Source of the DNA: Parapristionchus giblindavisi | Taxonomy: Eukaryota > Nematoda > Chromadorea > Rhabditida > Diplogasteridae | NCBI GenBank assembly: GCA_943737045.1 | Contig: CALSFV010000119.1 | Coordinates: 118,167-182,166 of the forward strand | DNA: 64,000 nucleotides | Direction of reading: 5' to 3' | In this document: in pieces, positions 42,401 through 55,045 of the stretch | Numbering within the stretch: the stretch's first letter is position 1 | Layout: each line of letters begins with the position of its first letter | The notes under the pieces: model-generated | Seen by the model: only the letters and a program-made list of their open reading frames with translations | Databases searched by the model: none | Told to the model about the DNA's origin: nothing | Position numbers and translations under genes: made by a program

Positions 42401-45377
42401 TGAGTGCAACTGAAACATATTATCAATTAATATTATATTTTACCATAATACATTAAAAAGGAATGACATTGATCATCCATAAGTCTCCTCAAATAAAATA
42501 AATATAATCCAATTTTTCCTTTAAAAAGAGTGGGGGGGGGTCAATAGAAAATGACTCTATTTGAACCGATCACTCACTTTGAAGAACAAAATGAAGAATT
42601 GATCATTAGAGAGTAGATCACTCCATGATCGAGGAGGACGAAATGATGTAGATGTTTGATGCATAGAGAATATACGACGAAAGAGACGAGCAGAGAAGTT
42701 CCATGAGAAGGCTGATTCAGCTACCTGATTATTGATTAAATGATAGTAAACAACAGACAAAATCAATGAAGAGACGGCGCAAATCCACTATTATAGTCGT
42801 GTCTGTTCGCATAATGGCTTTTACCAGAACTTGTCCCCTTACACAAGTGACAAACCGTTTCTTCATGGATACAAGCTATGTGATAAGATGACCTAATGAT
42901 AGAAATGTGGATGTTAATTACAGTCAATGCTCATTTCCTATTCCATGAATAAGACCAGTGAAGGAATGGTAAGAACAAATAAACAACTAATATAAAGAGC
43001 CAAAAAAATTTAGAAAGTTTCCTTCACGTAGATATTAAAAGATAACCAACAATGCTAATAGTTATTCATATTTATTATTTCAATTTCCAACCTCTAGAAA
43101 CTTCTCACACAATCTCTTCTCAAACTCATTATTTAGAATATCAGAGTTCTCAACGAGTGAATACAATGTAGTTACTGCCATCTCGAGTAAGCGACGAAGA
43201 CCCGTATTCTAAATATACATTACACATTAGAACATACGATATTTCAACATTAACTTGCGAGTAGATCAGCATTAAAGTTTTATAAGAGCAAAATATCAAG
43301 CAATGTGGAAACACGAAATCGCAGACATGTTTGAAAGGAGTCAAAAATCAAAAACTGAGCTAGCAAAGTTATTTAATTATCTGTCGTTCATAACATTGTA
43401 AGAAGATCAACATCAGCCAAAACATAAATATTTTCTAAAGAATATCACCTAAAAGACTTAAAAATACCTCAAAGGCAGTCTTGGCAGACAGATGGAAATC
43501 CCAAGTAATGGAGAACTTGGAATTACGCCATGAAGAGGAGAACTGCTCACATAGAGATGAGATCAACTGACAACCAATTGATTGCTGAAAAGAATATTGA
43601 TTCATTCATTCATTCACTCATAGATAGATACAGTAGTCCACAGCATAAGGATTCTCCCATTATACTAAATTCCGTGAAATTTGTTCTCGTCTTTCCTCAG
43701 AAATAAAGTGTGTTCTTTGCGATAAAGGGATTCAAACTTTAATCAATTAATTTAGTAAGTCATTCAATGTATAGGAGTGATATGCATGAATGCATTTAAA
43801 ATAAATACAATTAAAAATTCGTCAATACCGTACCATTCTCGCTTCGGGACTAGACAGCAATCCTCTGATCGTCTCATACAGTACTTCAGGATCACCCGTA
43901 GAATGATCGATAATGCCTCGCTTGATGATCATCGCTGTGGAACGTAGAATCTCAGCGACAACGTATACGGGAAGACTCAAGTCATCACAATAATCAATCA
44001 TTGCTTATTGATTTTGGAATAATAAATAGTAAGCTAGATGAATGAATGTACAATGAATGGTTGTCGATTCTCAATCTATTACTATTACTATTTAATACAA
44101 ATGGCATAAGCAAAGGATACAAAAAGAACTCTTTTCTAGCGGTCAAGATAAGAAAACACAAACATTTATCTTATCAAATATCATTACACGATATTTAATA
44201 AAAAATAAAATAATTAAGCACTTACTTATCACGGGTGGCCACAAACTCCACCAGCATCTTATACGCACCCTCGATCTTTAAATAAAAAGAACATAATAAA
44301 GATTTTGAACTGACTTTGATTCTATTATCAGAATATACCTAACAAGAGCAGTTATTCTGATGGCACAAGTTTCACAGCTAATTATTGATATAGTACAGGT
44401 ATGGTGAAAAGTGAATGGTATGATGTGGTAAAGGTGAGGCAACAGTATCTTCCTTTCATAGTATAAGCAGGAAAGGAATTTGTGTGAACATTTTAGAGTT
44501 TGCTTTCCAGTATTGTAAGTGAGATATGTTGAATAATGATTGATATAGATACCTGTGCAGGTTCAAGTATTGGCCAATCTCTCAATACTAATTCACCCGT
44601 TGCTGTTCCTATTTGATGGAGAATAAAGGGATGATGTGAATTGTCTGCAACTCATACCATTATCGATCCATTTATTCATTTTACAAATCAAGCATATTTC
44701 GAAGTATTGATTAGTCTACTATACTGCTCCAGGTGTGCGATATCAAACAATATGCTTCACCCATTATCTAGATTGATCTCATCTCTATCGTTTTCTCTAC
44801 TAGGCACAATAATTTGATTTCAGTTGTCCCATACATCAACATATTGTACCCAAACCTTCAATGGGATACGCTCTACATCTCCCCACTCACGTCTTCTCAT
44901 TCGAACAAAAACAACTAATTATTCCTCGCTCGTCCAATTTACTCACACAGCCAAATCGATTACACACGAAGCAAACGTCACTGCACTGACAAGTTTAGAA
45001 AAAACAAACAACTACGTTATAGATCGTGTATAGATTAGACAATGTATACTTAAACACGATTATGGATACTTACACAATACTTGTTGAACATTATCAATAG
45101 TGAGTGATCCCTTCAAATCATTGAATACTGCTTCGGCACCCTTTCTCTGTTCATCAGTCACTAGATTTGGAGGAGCCTAGATATTATTCATTTATAATTA
45201 ATCTTTTGGGAATCTACACTTTAGTAACGAAAAATCGATTGTAATCATCGTCCCGAATCTACGCAACTGTTATAAAGATCATAGATTACAAAATATCGAT
45301 TAGTATATTCATAAAATCATTACACGAACGAGTAAAAAACTAACCAAAATCGTCTCGGCAGCTTGTTCAAGATCCAT
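33422..45377 (-). CDS. xpo-4: Exportin-4 (nuclear transport receptor, importin-beta superfamily)
   Basis: Nuclear export (and some import) receptor that works with Ran-GTP. The minus-strand exons follow animal exportin-4 from end to end. N-terminus: MDLEQAAETILAPPNLVTDE (45377-45345, 45176-45074). Further exons: 44608-44553, 44279-44229, 44001-43830 (AEILRSTAMIIKRGIID), 43586-43470, 43209-43093, 42724-42578 (AFSWNFSARLFRR), 42412-42171 in two parts, 41763-41657, 41486-41420 and 40999-40878. An acidic loop exon lies at about 40770-40611, then 40384-40303 and 40060-39965 (EDMHWFVF). Next are 39470-39375, 39206-39108, 38760-38616, 38335-38200, 38103-37963, 37860-37778, 37748-37608 (ILQPLATRFSLLLS), 37440-37310, 37177-37073 and 36620-36524. 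The 3' exons are 36113-36002, 34473-34395, 34335-34287, 34080-33990, 33767-33695 and 33538-33422 (EKFLGEIQGLLWLH, stop). Boundaries are approximate; one small exon between 45074 and 44608 is unresolved because the flanking phases do not match. The intron 34474-36001 carries an antisense LINE. Confidence 0.9.
34600..35957 (+). mobile_element. 5'-truncated CR1-like LINE in an exportin-4 intron
   Basis: The frame is open from about 34606 to the stop at 35752 (369 codons from the first Met). It covers the RT palm and thumb: DVIYFDFAKAFDRVSHPKL, SSGVPQGSVLGPLLF and LARLYADDIKIYKS, then the C-terminal region. The catalytic YADD is intact, with no internal stop. The upstream fingers and the endonuclease are missing. 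The 3' end has TGTGAATAAATATATATATT and a short poly(A). It is antisense to exportin-4 and leaves both flanking exons untouched. No clear target duplication was found. The open frame suggests a fairly recent insertion. Confidence 0.9.
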
Positions 45378-45759
45378 GTTAATCTCGTATGAGAGTAAAT
45401 ACTACTTCGTACTTCTTTACTATTTTCCAAGAGGCATTCACCCACTTAACCTTCATCATCATTGATTGTTCGTGTTATGTTCTTGTAATCATAAGTATGT
45501 AGTGATATGGAGATCAAACCTATTACACGTGATACGCAAACAATGGTGAGATTGAATATCAAAATACCTTTACTCATCTCTGATACTCTACAAATTACAA
45601 TCGAACAACACGATTTCGTTCCTACTGAGGAGACAGCGAGTGAAGACATCAACCAAGAAACATACTAGCGAGATAGAGGGATAGATGGATGAATGAGGAA
45701 TATACTAGATAGATGAGATATTGGAACATTCCTCATTCATAAACACATCATTCACACTC
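45378..45759 (-). promoter_or_regulatory. Short ATP synthase gamma/exportin-4 intergenic gap, possible operon junction
   Basis: Only 382 bp separate the gamma-subunit stop from the exportin-4 ATG on the same strand. On the minus strand a good acceptor, GCTGTCTCCTCAG, lies near 45626, about 250 nt before the ATG, and could take a spliced leader. Nematode operons usually have gaps of about this size or less. No transcript evidence is available here. Confidence 0.4.
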
Positions 45760-47411
45760 TTAGACGGCAGCAGCTCCAGAGATAATCTCAATCAACTCGC
45801 GAGTAATCACAGCTTGACGAGTACGGTTGAAGGCCATCGTCAGCTTATCAATCATTTCACCTGAATACATAAGTATCAGCAAACGGATATTAATGTTATT
45901 TGTCATAAATTAAAATATACGTGCAATATAAATTGACTATTACATGAACAAGCTGTATTAATGATGTAACTAACCGGCGTTCTTGGATGCACCGTCCATG
46001 GCAGTCATGCGAGAACTCTGCTCAGAGCAGGCAGATTCCTTCAAATATTAGCTTTAAAACTAAAATGATGGAAAAATTAAGCTATTAACTATACCTTCAT
46101 TCCATAGTAAATGAGTTGGGCGAGAGAGTACTCAGAGTAACTCTGGAGAACATCATCATCAACGGAATCGTAGGTGGAGAGGGCCTTAAAAGAAGATCAA
46201 TGATAGTTGAACCCTGTCTGATCAATTATAATTATACGAACCTCGCGAGCCTTGATGGCTTCAAGAGGGAGAATGTTGAGCTTGCGGGTCTCGTATCCAA
46301 CTACTGATTTGAAGTAGTTGTAAATGACGGTTCCCTATAGTAAGAATAATACAGTCAAAACAATACCATAAATCGAATCCACCTATTCATATCAAAATTA
46401 TTATTATTTTTATTATAAATAAAATAACTAGTACCTTCTCGAACTCGAATCCACTGTCAAGAATAGCTTGGGCGACGATGGCAGCATCTTCGAAGGTTGG
46501 AGGAGCACGGCCTGAATAACCAAATTAAACACATCGGCGAAAAAAGAACAATAAGAAAAATATATATCAATAATATCATAAGCGTGAGAAAAATTGTATG
46601 TATACAACATAAAAGAAATATGTATTAAGTAAATTCATACCAATTTCGTTTCCGGTGGCGAGGAAAGCATCACCGTGAATCTTTGAGAGTACAGCCCTGG
46701 ACTTGTCTCCGACGCAAACGATGCGAAGGTCCTGGTCAGCGGGCTTCTTTTTGAAGATGTTCTTGGTTTCCTGATGAAAATAACGGTTTTCATAAAACTT
46801 ATCGTTAGTGCCTATAAGATAGTCTATGCGCGCAAATTGTTCGATTACTTTCATTTCGCATGGACTTCTTGTTGTTCTATTGTATAAGCATTCTATAGAG
46901 CAAGGAAATTGAAGTTATCAAATCGAGAAAATAATGAGCAATCTACATTATTTTTCTAACCTTGGCAATGTTGGTGTGGACAGCTCCGCAGAGACCTCTG
47001 TCAGAGGTCATGAGGACGAGAAGTTCCTTGTTCTTGGGGGCGGCTTCCTTGCCCTCCTCCGCGACTTCTTCAATGTTATCGTAGAAGGTCTTGGCTCCAA
47101 GTCCGTAAGAACGGGCTCCCTTCAAGTCACGCTCAGCCTGGAAATAACGATTCAATTAATGAATATGACAAATATATTGAAACATTAAGTTAACAGAGCA
47201 TAATAACAAAGAAGGTCATGACAGAATGTAGAATAGTAATGCTCACCCTGGCGTACTTGGCTGCGGAAACCATCTTCATGGACTTGGTGATCTTCTGAAT
47301 GTTCTTAACGGACTTCAGACGAAGGGAAATGTCCTTGAGTGTGGCAAATCCACGTTGCTGCTCCCCGACCAGCGAGGAAGCGACCAGCGATACTGCGCGG
47401 CTGCCGAGCAT
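45760..47411 (-). CDS. ATP synthase F1 subunit gamma, mitochondrial
   Basis: Central rotor shaft of mitochondrial F1-ATPase. Eight exons: 47411-47247, 47137-46961, 46770-46641, 46511-46435, 46335-46242, 46184-46095, 46038-45975 and 45860-45760, all joining in frame to about 299 residues, the usual size. The N-terminus [20 protein letters not shown] is Arg-containing and acid-free early, as for a matrix-targeting peptide, and is followed by [20 protein letters not shown]. The signature blocks are [49 protein letters not shown] and the C-terminal [20 protein letters not shown]. The start is the ATG at 47411, reached after a TTTGAAG acceptor-like site; the same unusual AAG acceptor type is used for the exon beginning at 46038. 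Codon use is more biased to C-ending codons than in its neighbours, as expected for a highly expressed gene. Confidence 0.97.
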
Positions 47412-49261
47412 GCTTCTACCCTTCAAATATTCAAGTAAAAAACTGAATTACAAAATCCAAAATGAGCAAGCACAGCGAATGCTGAAGAATATCAATAAAC
47501 ATGAAGTACGACTAGCACTAAATAGAAAGAACGTGCAAAATAGAAAGAAGATAGGATATTAAAATACGATATTCGCACCAAAATATTAATGTTAGAAGTT
47601 AGCATGCCTATTCAACAGTAAAATAGCAACGTTGTAAGTATATTTAAATAAAAACAACAACCAAAAAACTGATTAAAACTACAGTTCAAGTTTTAGAGGC
47701 ATTGGAAGTCTGCCATTGCTCATATCTACCGTATCCAACTCTCATTCGCGCCTGCACTTCAATTCAACTTTCAAATTTTTTCGTCAATCGTTTTTTGTAA
47801 CAGTGTGATTTGAAATATTTTTCTTCTATATTAAAAAAATGTATTTGTTTAAATTCAATTCTTGCCAGACCTCTTACAAACCCACCTAAAAAATTGAACA
47901 TGAAAATAATGTTCCATTATGTAAGATATCCCACACGTAAACAATAATCCTCGTATTTTTTAAATAAAAAATCAGAATAATTTATGACAATAGACATACT
48001 GGGAATATCTAACAAGTGAGAAAGAAGAATAATAGATTAATAGAATAAAAGAATAGAATTCTAGATATGTGAACAATATTGCAAAACCAAACAATCACAG
48101 AATATTCGTGGGCTCTTTATGACGAGCTGATATAGAGCATATTACTACACCTTTTAAGTATATATCCTTCCTTCAAATGTTTAATGAAACTAACAAATAG
48201 ACAAACTAGTTCATCTTGAGGAAATGCATTGTTCATATTTTTTAAATTATTCTGAATGAATTTGTTGTAAGGTAATAAAAGATGAATCAACTCAAGTATT
48301 AATCAAGTATTGTCCTTAAGAGCTAAAACACAATAATAATTAGTTAGACTATATATCCATTGTCATCCACTTCCGGTCCGTCTTCCATATGGTCGTTGTT
48401 GTACATGAGAAACATCTAATCAAGGACTGTACTCTCTCATTCTACCATACTCTCTCATCATCGTCTAACCGTCTAGACTCTCTCCATTCCATTCACTCTC
48501 TTCTCCATTGTATGTCTGCATTCTCTTCGTTTGCAATGATCTCTCACCATTCTAATTAGCAGCTCTTGATCAAGACAGAGATTAGAATGAATGCTGTTTA
48601 CAAGATGGAAATGGAGGAGGAGGGGACACTTCTCATTCTCTATCTTTAAAGCATCTTCAATCGTGTATTTACCTTTTTTAGTCTTATTAGTTTCAATTTA
48701 CCATCATTTCCTTTATTTCTTTCAATTATCCTTAAAGGTACTGAAAACCAATGGTATATCCATCTCACATTGATCTACTGTTCGCAGAAATCAATGAAAT
48801 ATTGTACAAAAAGAAGAGACCAAAAAAGGGGTTGAAATCCATATTTATATATATATATAAGACATGATTACTCTTATAAGACATGATTACTCTTTCATCT
48901 ATCCTCTAACGAATGAATAGATAATTGTTCCTTTCTTTGTTATCTCTTCCTTTTCTAACGTGTACATCCATTTACATTTTTCTGCAATTTTCTTTGTTCT
49001 CAAAAGATTTTGTTTTGGGTAATTACTTCTGATTTACTAATTATAAAACAAAACAACTATGTCTACTTTGGGGTTGTATCCCAATTCAATTAAAGGTAAA
49101 GGTAAAGGTACGATTTGCCCATTTTGCTCTCATTGTATGATATACCTTTTATATTTAATTATTTATTCACTCGGTAGTTAGTATAGTTCATTCATATTCG
49201 TACCTTCACACTAATTCACACGAGCTTCCCTTTCTCTGCGTTTTTCCCACCTATCCCTCTT

Positions 49262-49768
49262 GGGTCTCTCCCTCTCCCTCTAGGATCTCTCCCTCTCTCT
49301 CTTGGATCTCTCCCTCTCTCTCTTGGACCTCTCCCTCTCTCTCTAGGATCTCTCCCTCTCTCTCTTGGATCTCTCCCTCTCTCTCTCTTGGATCTCTCCC
49401 TCTCTCTCTTGGACCTCTCCCTCTCTCTCTTGGACCTCTCCCTCTCTCTCTTGGATCTCTCCCTCTCTCTCTCTCTTGGATCTCTCCCTCTCTCTCTTGG
49501 ACCTCTCCCTCTCTCTCTCTAGGATCTCTCCCTCTCTCTCTTGGATCTCTCCCTCTCTCTCTCTTGGATCTCTCCCTCTCTCTCTTGGACCTCTCCCTCT
49601 CTCTCTAGGATCTCTCCCTCTCTCTCTTGGATCTCTCCCTCTCTCTCTCTTGGATCTCTCCCTCTCTCTCTTGGACCTCTCCCTCTCTCTCTTGGATCTC
49701 TCCCTCTCTCTCTTGGATCTCTCCCTCTCTCTCTTGGATCTCTCCCTCTCTCTCTTGGATCTCTCCCC
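49262..49768. repeat. Pyrimidine minisatellite, about 20-24-bp unit
   Basis: About 22 tandem units of the type CTCTCTTGGATCTCTCCCT, with variants GGACCTC and AGGATCTC. It yields long Ser/Leu- or Arg/Glu-rich artefact frames on either strand. Confidence 0.95.
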
Positions 49769-51647
49769 TCCCTTATTCCTTTCCTATCTGTTCCTATGTG
49801 AATACTCATATGTTCATGAATCTTTCAATAGATTTCTTCCCTCTATCTCCTTTTTCCTTCCATCCCCTACTACTTCAAAGTGTCCGTAGTCTTTTTTCTT
49901 CCTATTATTTTATATATCCATTATATTCCATCATTTCTCATTGTTCTTCCTTTTCTGGAAATATTATATCTCAGAGGTTTCCATAGACTTCTATTACCAT
50001 ACATGTAAACTCTTATTTAATCATTACATTCAATAACGTTGAAAATATGAAGAAATAGTATGAAAAAGTTTAGAGGATGATAGAGTATTTTACCGGTTTC
50101 AAGCCAGACATTTTAAAGAACGTAGATAACAGGGAACGGTTGTACTCTACAAATTTTTGAAAAATTAAAAAAAATTTTTTAACGTAGCTGTGTAATGTTT
50201 GGTCGACATAGGAAAAAAACCTCACAATATCTCACTCCTATCCATTATTACAACTACAATATACGAAAAAGAAAAAATAGTAATAATTGATTACCGTACC
50301 ACCTCAATCAAATACTACATAATAATTATTTAATTTATATCATACAATTACACGATGGGATAGAGATTTTCACCACTGATTGATTATTATCCATACAATG
50401 ATACATAATATGTATACTCATCAACTTTATCTTCTTCAACTTCCAATCTTTACATGTACATACTAGTTAGTCGTCTTCTTCTAGCTGTCAATTTAAACGT
50501 GTGAATGTAAAAGTAGAAGATGTCCTCCCTATAATTATAGAGACTATGTTCAAAAGTTGAGGAATTTTTTTAAACGAAATGAGACAAAGCGCCAGTTTTT
50601 CACATACTTTCAGCGTGTTTTCGAGTTTTTTTTAAAAAAATTATCTCACATTAGGTAGAATTTGTAGTAGTTTGTTATCTATTCTCAAAGACCTTCATTA
50701 TCCATCCTTTGAATCATTTCCTAGGATACTATCTAAATGAAGATTTCATTATGAACTCCGTGTATGAGAACAATTACATATGCATTGATAATAAAATGAA
50801 ACAGTCATCCCTAACGTTATCTTAGTGAATTTGGAATAATTACTGCACTTTTGATTTAGACGCAATCGTTAGAGAAGGCAAAGACAAAAAGGAATTTGTT
50901 TTTATTCCGAGCTGCGAACTTGTTAACTATGGGAAATTTAATAGCAAGAGAAAATGAAATAGTGTGCGAATCGTAACTAAATCCCTGTTCAAAACTTGTG
51001 AAAAGAAATGGAAATAATACTATGAATTCTATTTTATTATTTTGACTTTTGACGATCTCTTCAGTGCAGCTTCATTCATTTGTTCAATCAACCATAATAA
51101 AATGTTACTCAAAGTGCTCATGGCCCCAATAAATGTTAAATCGACCATAGGATATTGTATTACGGATCGATATTAATGTAAGAAGGATCTAATTTATCCA
51201 ACTTATGAAGCTAATTATTGACATCATCACCGACGTTTTTCACTTATCATTAGTACACTCTTTTTATGAAGTATTTATCCATTATTATTGTAGTCACTAT
51301 AGGTGTAGTGGACAATATTCATTATTATGATTATATATCTTAATATAATTTTTTCTCGAGTGAATTAAAAATATTAACTTTTCTCACCGTTCAGATCTCA
51401 ATCTCTCACTTTCTTAAAACAGTGTTCAACAATATCTCAAATGAGTTCCTTTTAGGTCCATCTCAACCCTCAGTGGCGTTAGGAATACGACTAAAACATG
51501 TACCCCGCATCCTCATAATTAATCAAATTGTCTTATCTTCAACTCCTATCATAAACATAATAATACTAATGATTCAGTGCTTTGACACAAGTTTTGAGTC
51601 TTCCCAAGGGATAATAAGACAATTCCTCATCCTCACCCTTTTATCCC

Positions 51648-52243
51648 CCCTCTCCCTCTCCCTCTCCCTCTCCCTCTCCCTCTCCCTCTCCCTCTCCCTC
51701 TCCCTCTCCCTCTCCCTCTCCCTCTCCCTCTCCCTCTCCCTCTCCCTCTCCCTCTCCCTCTCCCTCTCCCTCTCCCTCTCCCTCTCCCTCTCCCTCTCCC
51801 TCTCCCTCTCCCTCTCCCTCTCCCTCTCCCTCTCCCTCTCCCTCTCTCCCTCTCCCTCTCCCTCTCCCTCTCCCTCTCCCTCTCCCTCTCCCCCTCCATC
51901 TCCCTTTCTACCTCTCCCTCTCCCTCTCCCTCTCCCTCTCCCTCTCTCTCTCCCTCTCCCTCTCCCTCTCCCTCTCCCTCTCCCTCTCCCTCTCCCTTTC
52001 TCCCTCTCCCTCTCCCTCTCCCTCTCCCTCTCCCTCTCCCTCTCCCTCTCCCTCTCCCTCTCCCTCTCCCTCTCCCTCTCCCTCTCCCTCTCCCTCTCCC
52101 TCTCCCTCTCCCTCTCCCTCTCCCTCTCCCTCTCCCTCTCCCTCTCCCTCTCCCTCTCCCTCTCCCTCTCCCTCTCCCTCTCCCTCTCCCTCTCCCTCTC
52201 CCTCTCCCTCTCCCTCTCCCCCTCTCCCTCTCCCTCGCTCTCC
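51648..52243. repeat. (CTCCCT)n hexanucleotide array, about 600 bp
   Basis: Nearly uninterrupted CTCCCT repeats with a few phase-shifting variants near 51845, 51893-51912 and 51997. The strand is pure pyrimidine, so triplex or slippage structures are possible. All long frames here are repeat artefacts. Confidence 0.97.
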
Positions 52244-52785
52244 CCCATCATAGGCGGAGTTATCTAGCCCACTTGAGGCCTTCAACTCACTCTCTACCCT
52301 CTCTCTCTCCATCCTCTTCCTCTTCCTATTCTTTTCTCTTAAAGTATGCCCCCAACATACTTCAGATTACTCAGACACAACTATTATCATATTTTTTTCA
52401 ATTATAGTAATCTGAACTTCATTTATTATTCTTCGGATTTAGATATGCACCTCTACAACATTGCGCGTAACTACAGTAGATCAACTTTATCAATACCTTT
52501 GTTGTTTAAATGCATAACCCGTACTAACTTGAACCTCTATACTCTGAAAATGCTCGTTCGCTTTCCTTTTTAAAACTACTTCGTGGCCTTTAACACAAAA
52601 GGATTCGTAATTCGTATAATGACTATTGAATTAATTGTGAATATTTTGTCCTCATTCATCGTTTCATCAATCTTTCTACTATTTCATATCAATTCATTTT
52701 TGTCACACCATTTTGAGAATCAATATTAAATTCAACGTTAAATCAATTCCAGTTAATATTCATCAATCAATATTCGAAATGTGCA

Positions 52786-52909
52786 ATGTGGACTGATCTA
52801 CCATCATTATTGATCTTTTTCTTCCTACCGTACTTCATCGATGCAACCGTTCCGAAGTTCGAAACAGTGTCCCTGACACAGACCTCATTGGTCATCAAAC
52901 TGATCAATG
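52786..52909 (+). CDS. Orphan first exon with signal-peptide-like start
   Basis: The frame starts MWTDLPSLLIFFFLPYFIDA, a short polar start and a strong hydrophobic core, then VPKFETVSLTQTSLVIKLIN up to a GTACTG donor at 52910. It would encode the start of a secreted or membrane protein. No further exon is found before the satellite at 53.2 kb, so the gene is either cut off by the satellite and palindrome or spurious. Confidence 0.3.
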
Positions 52910-53169
52910 GTACTGTATATTATTGATCAATATACAATTATTAAAGGTTTTACAAATCATATAGTGTGAAAAGGATGATAACGTTAAAAGAGGGAAGTGG
53001 ATAAAAAATGAGACAGTTGAGGTGCAAAGGAGAACAAAAATGAAGGAACAAACTGTCACCAAGGATTTTAAAAGAGCAACCTATAGAGTTAATATTACAT
53101 GATTTTTAATCAATAAAATTTTTAAAATTTAGTTATTCATATAAGAGGCCTTAGAATAAGAAACTGGCG

Positions 53170-54692
53170 TAGAATGAAAAGAACCAGGGTTTCAGCCAAA
53201 TCTGACAACGTCGGATTTGGCACAAGAGGGCTGACAATTTAGACGTTTTCATTGTTGGCATTTCGTTGAAGCTGCCTGTCTGTCAAATGTGCAAAGTGCT
53301 TATTTGGCATGTGAAACGTCAACCAAATTATAAAGCTTCATTATTGGTAATCGGTAAAATACAGTCGATGGACAAAAATGAACAATGCAATGTTGGCAGA
53401 GAGGGTGTGGTCACAGAACTGACAATTGTGATGGTGTCATAATTGGCAGACTAGGTTACTGGGGCTAAAATTGAGAGGATTGGAAAGATGACAAATTTGC
53501 AATCGTCAATGTTGGCAATATTCTCAAAATGCTGTTTTGCCAATATATTCGATGTCATAATTGGCGTTTTCCGATAACTTCGAAAGTGCCAATTCGGACA
53601 TCGTCCAATTTGGCACTAGATGTGAAATTTCGAAATGCCATTTTTGACTCTTTCATTATTGGCAGAAAGGCTTAACTCAGAATTCGCCAAATATGACATC
53701 GTCAGAAATGGCAGAAATTTCGCGCAGTCGATAACACGAATGTGACAAATCTGACGACGTCAGATTTGGCGAATTTGAAAAGTGTCAATAATGACGACGT
53801 CAGATTTGGCGAATTTGAAAAGTGCCAAAAATGAAGGTGTCAAATTTGGCAAAATAGAAAAGTGCCAAAAATGAAGGTGTCAAATTTGGCAAAATTGAAA
53901 AGTGCCAAAAATGAAGGTGTCAAATTTGGCAAAATAGAAAAGTGCCAAAAATGAAGGTGTCAAATTTGGCAAAATTGAAAAGTGTCAATAATGACGACGT
54001 CAAATTTGGCAAAATTGAAAATTGCCAAAAATGACAACGTCAAATTTGGCGAAGTCGTGAATTAGCCAAAAATGACGACGTCATATTTGGGACAAATATG
54101 ACGAAGTCAAAGTTGGCGAAGTTGAAAAGTGCCAAAAATGAAGGTGTAAAATTTGGCAAAATTGAAAAGTGCCAAAAATGAAGGTGTCAAATTTGGCAAA
54201 ATTGAAAAGTGTCAATAATGACGACGTCAAAATTGGCGAAATTGAAAATTGCCAAAAATGACAACGTCAAATTTGGCGAAGTCGTGAATTAGCCAAAAAT
54301 GACGACGTCATATTTGGGACAAATATGACGAAGTCAAAGTTGGCGAAGTTGAAAAGTGCCAAAAATGAAGGTGTCAAATTTGGCAAAATAGAAAAGTGCC
54401 AAAAATGAAGGTCTCAAATTTGGCAAAATTGAAAAGTGTCAATAATGACGACTTCAAAATTGGCGAAATTGAAAATTGCCAAAAATGACAACGTCAAATT
54501 TGGCGAAGTCGTGAATTTGCCAAAAATGACGACGTCATATTTGGGACAAATATGTCGAAGTCAAAGTTGGCGAAGTTGAAAATTGCCAAAAATGACGACG
54601 TCAAATTTGGCAAAATCGAAAGTGCCAAATCTGACGACGTCAAAATTGGCGAAATTGAAAATTGCCAAAAATGACGAAGTCAAAATTGGCAA
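53170..54692. repeat. Satellite array of about 40-bp palindromic units with 227-bp higher-order period
   Basis: Units of the type GCCAAAAATGACGACGTCAA followed by ATTTGGC and a GAAATTGAAAAGT linker repeat with a period near 40-41 bp. The unit has partial dyad symmetry: GCCAAA...TTTGGC arms around TGACGACGTCA or variants (GAAGGTGTC, GACAACGTC). From about 53.8 kb a five-to-six-unit block repeats: its marker GACGTCATATTTGGGACAAA unit starts near 54065, 54292 and 54519, exactly 227 bp apart. Units before 53.75 kb are more degenerate. The array ends about 8 bp before the palindrome begins. Confidence 0.93.
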
Positions 54693-54758
54693 CTGTGACT
54701 ACTATCAATGGTTAAAATCTAAAAGATCACAAATTTGGGTATCGATATTGCACGGGGT

Positions 54759-55045
54759 TTACGTGAGCAGGAAAAGGTGGGGAGATGGTAGGGATGAATT
54801 GGGAGTATGGACTGATAGAAAATCAATAATAAATGATACAGTAAGACAATATTGACCACGGTAGTAATCGAGTGTGAAGTAGGCTACAGATGGTGCGGAG
54901 AAACAAAATATTATACTGTATAATGATGCATTTGAATCGCTTGAGCCAGGGCAGGGAGGGAAATTCAAAGGAGTTCGGCGATTAGCGAAAAGTGGAAGTC
55001 GTGGAACTGCATGCGCCTGGTTGGCGGCCGTGATGACCCGATTGT
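54759..55045 (-). other. Open frame shared by both palindrome arms, unrecognised
   Basis: On the left arm's minus strand, after a GTTTCAG acceptor, a frame reads DNRVITAANQAHAVPRLPLF and stays open through SNASLYSIIFCFSAP and LDYYRGQYCLTVSF. The right-arm mirror (from about 63653, +) has one extra G in the first codons, which breaks the join to that acceptor, and later differences near the end. It may be an exon of an unknown gene, but no family is recognised. Confidence 0.25.

Larger units (their letters stand above)
47412..52785. other. Intergenic region upstream of the ATP synthase gamma gene
   Basis: Should hold the promoter of the gamma gene. No multi-exon gene was recognised. A possible single coding start (ATGTCTGGCTTGAAACCG before GTAAAAT, minus strand near 50112) has no identifiable partner exon. 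Two tandem arrays lie inside and are listed separately. Confidence 0.45.

Noticed and set aside
47412..47426. Start of ATP synthase gamma at a TTG codon 15 bp upstream
   Set aside because: TTG is an unlikely start, and the codon overlaps the TTTGAAG acceptor; the ATG at 47411 gives a normal targeting peptide.
49365..49986. Ser/Leu-rich repeat proteins
   Set aside because: Translations of the pyrimidine minisatellite.
51574..52312. Long Arg/Glu-, Gly/Glu- and Ser/Leu/Pro-repeat proteins
   Set aside because: They are translations of the CTCCCT hexamer array in different frames; no splice, codon or homology support.
53170..54692. CRISPR-like array
   Set aside because: The units are contiguous with no unique spacers, contain internal dyads, lie in an animal-type genome and form a higher-order satellite.
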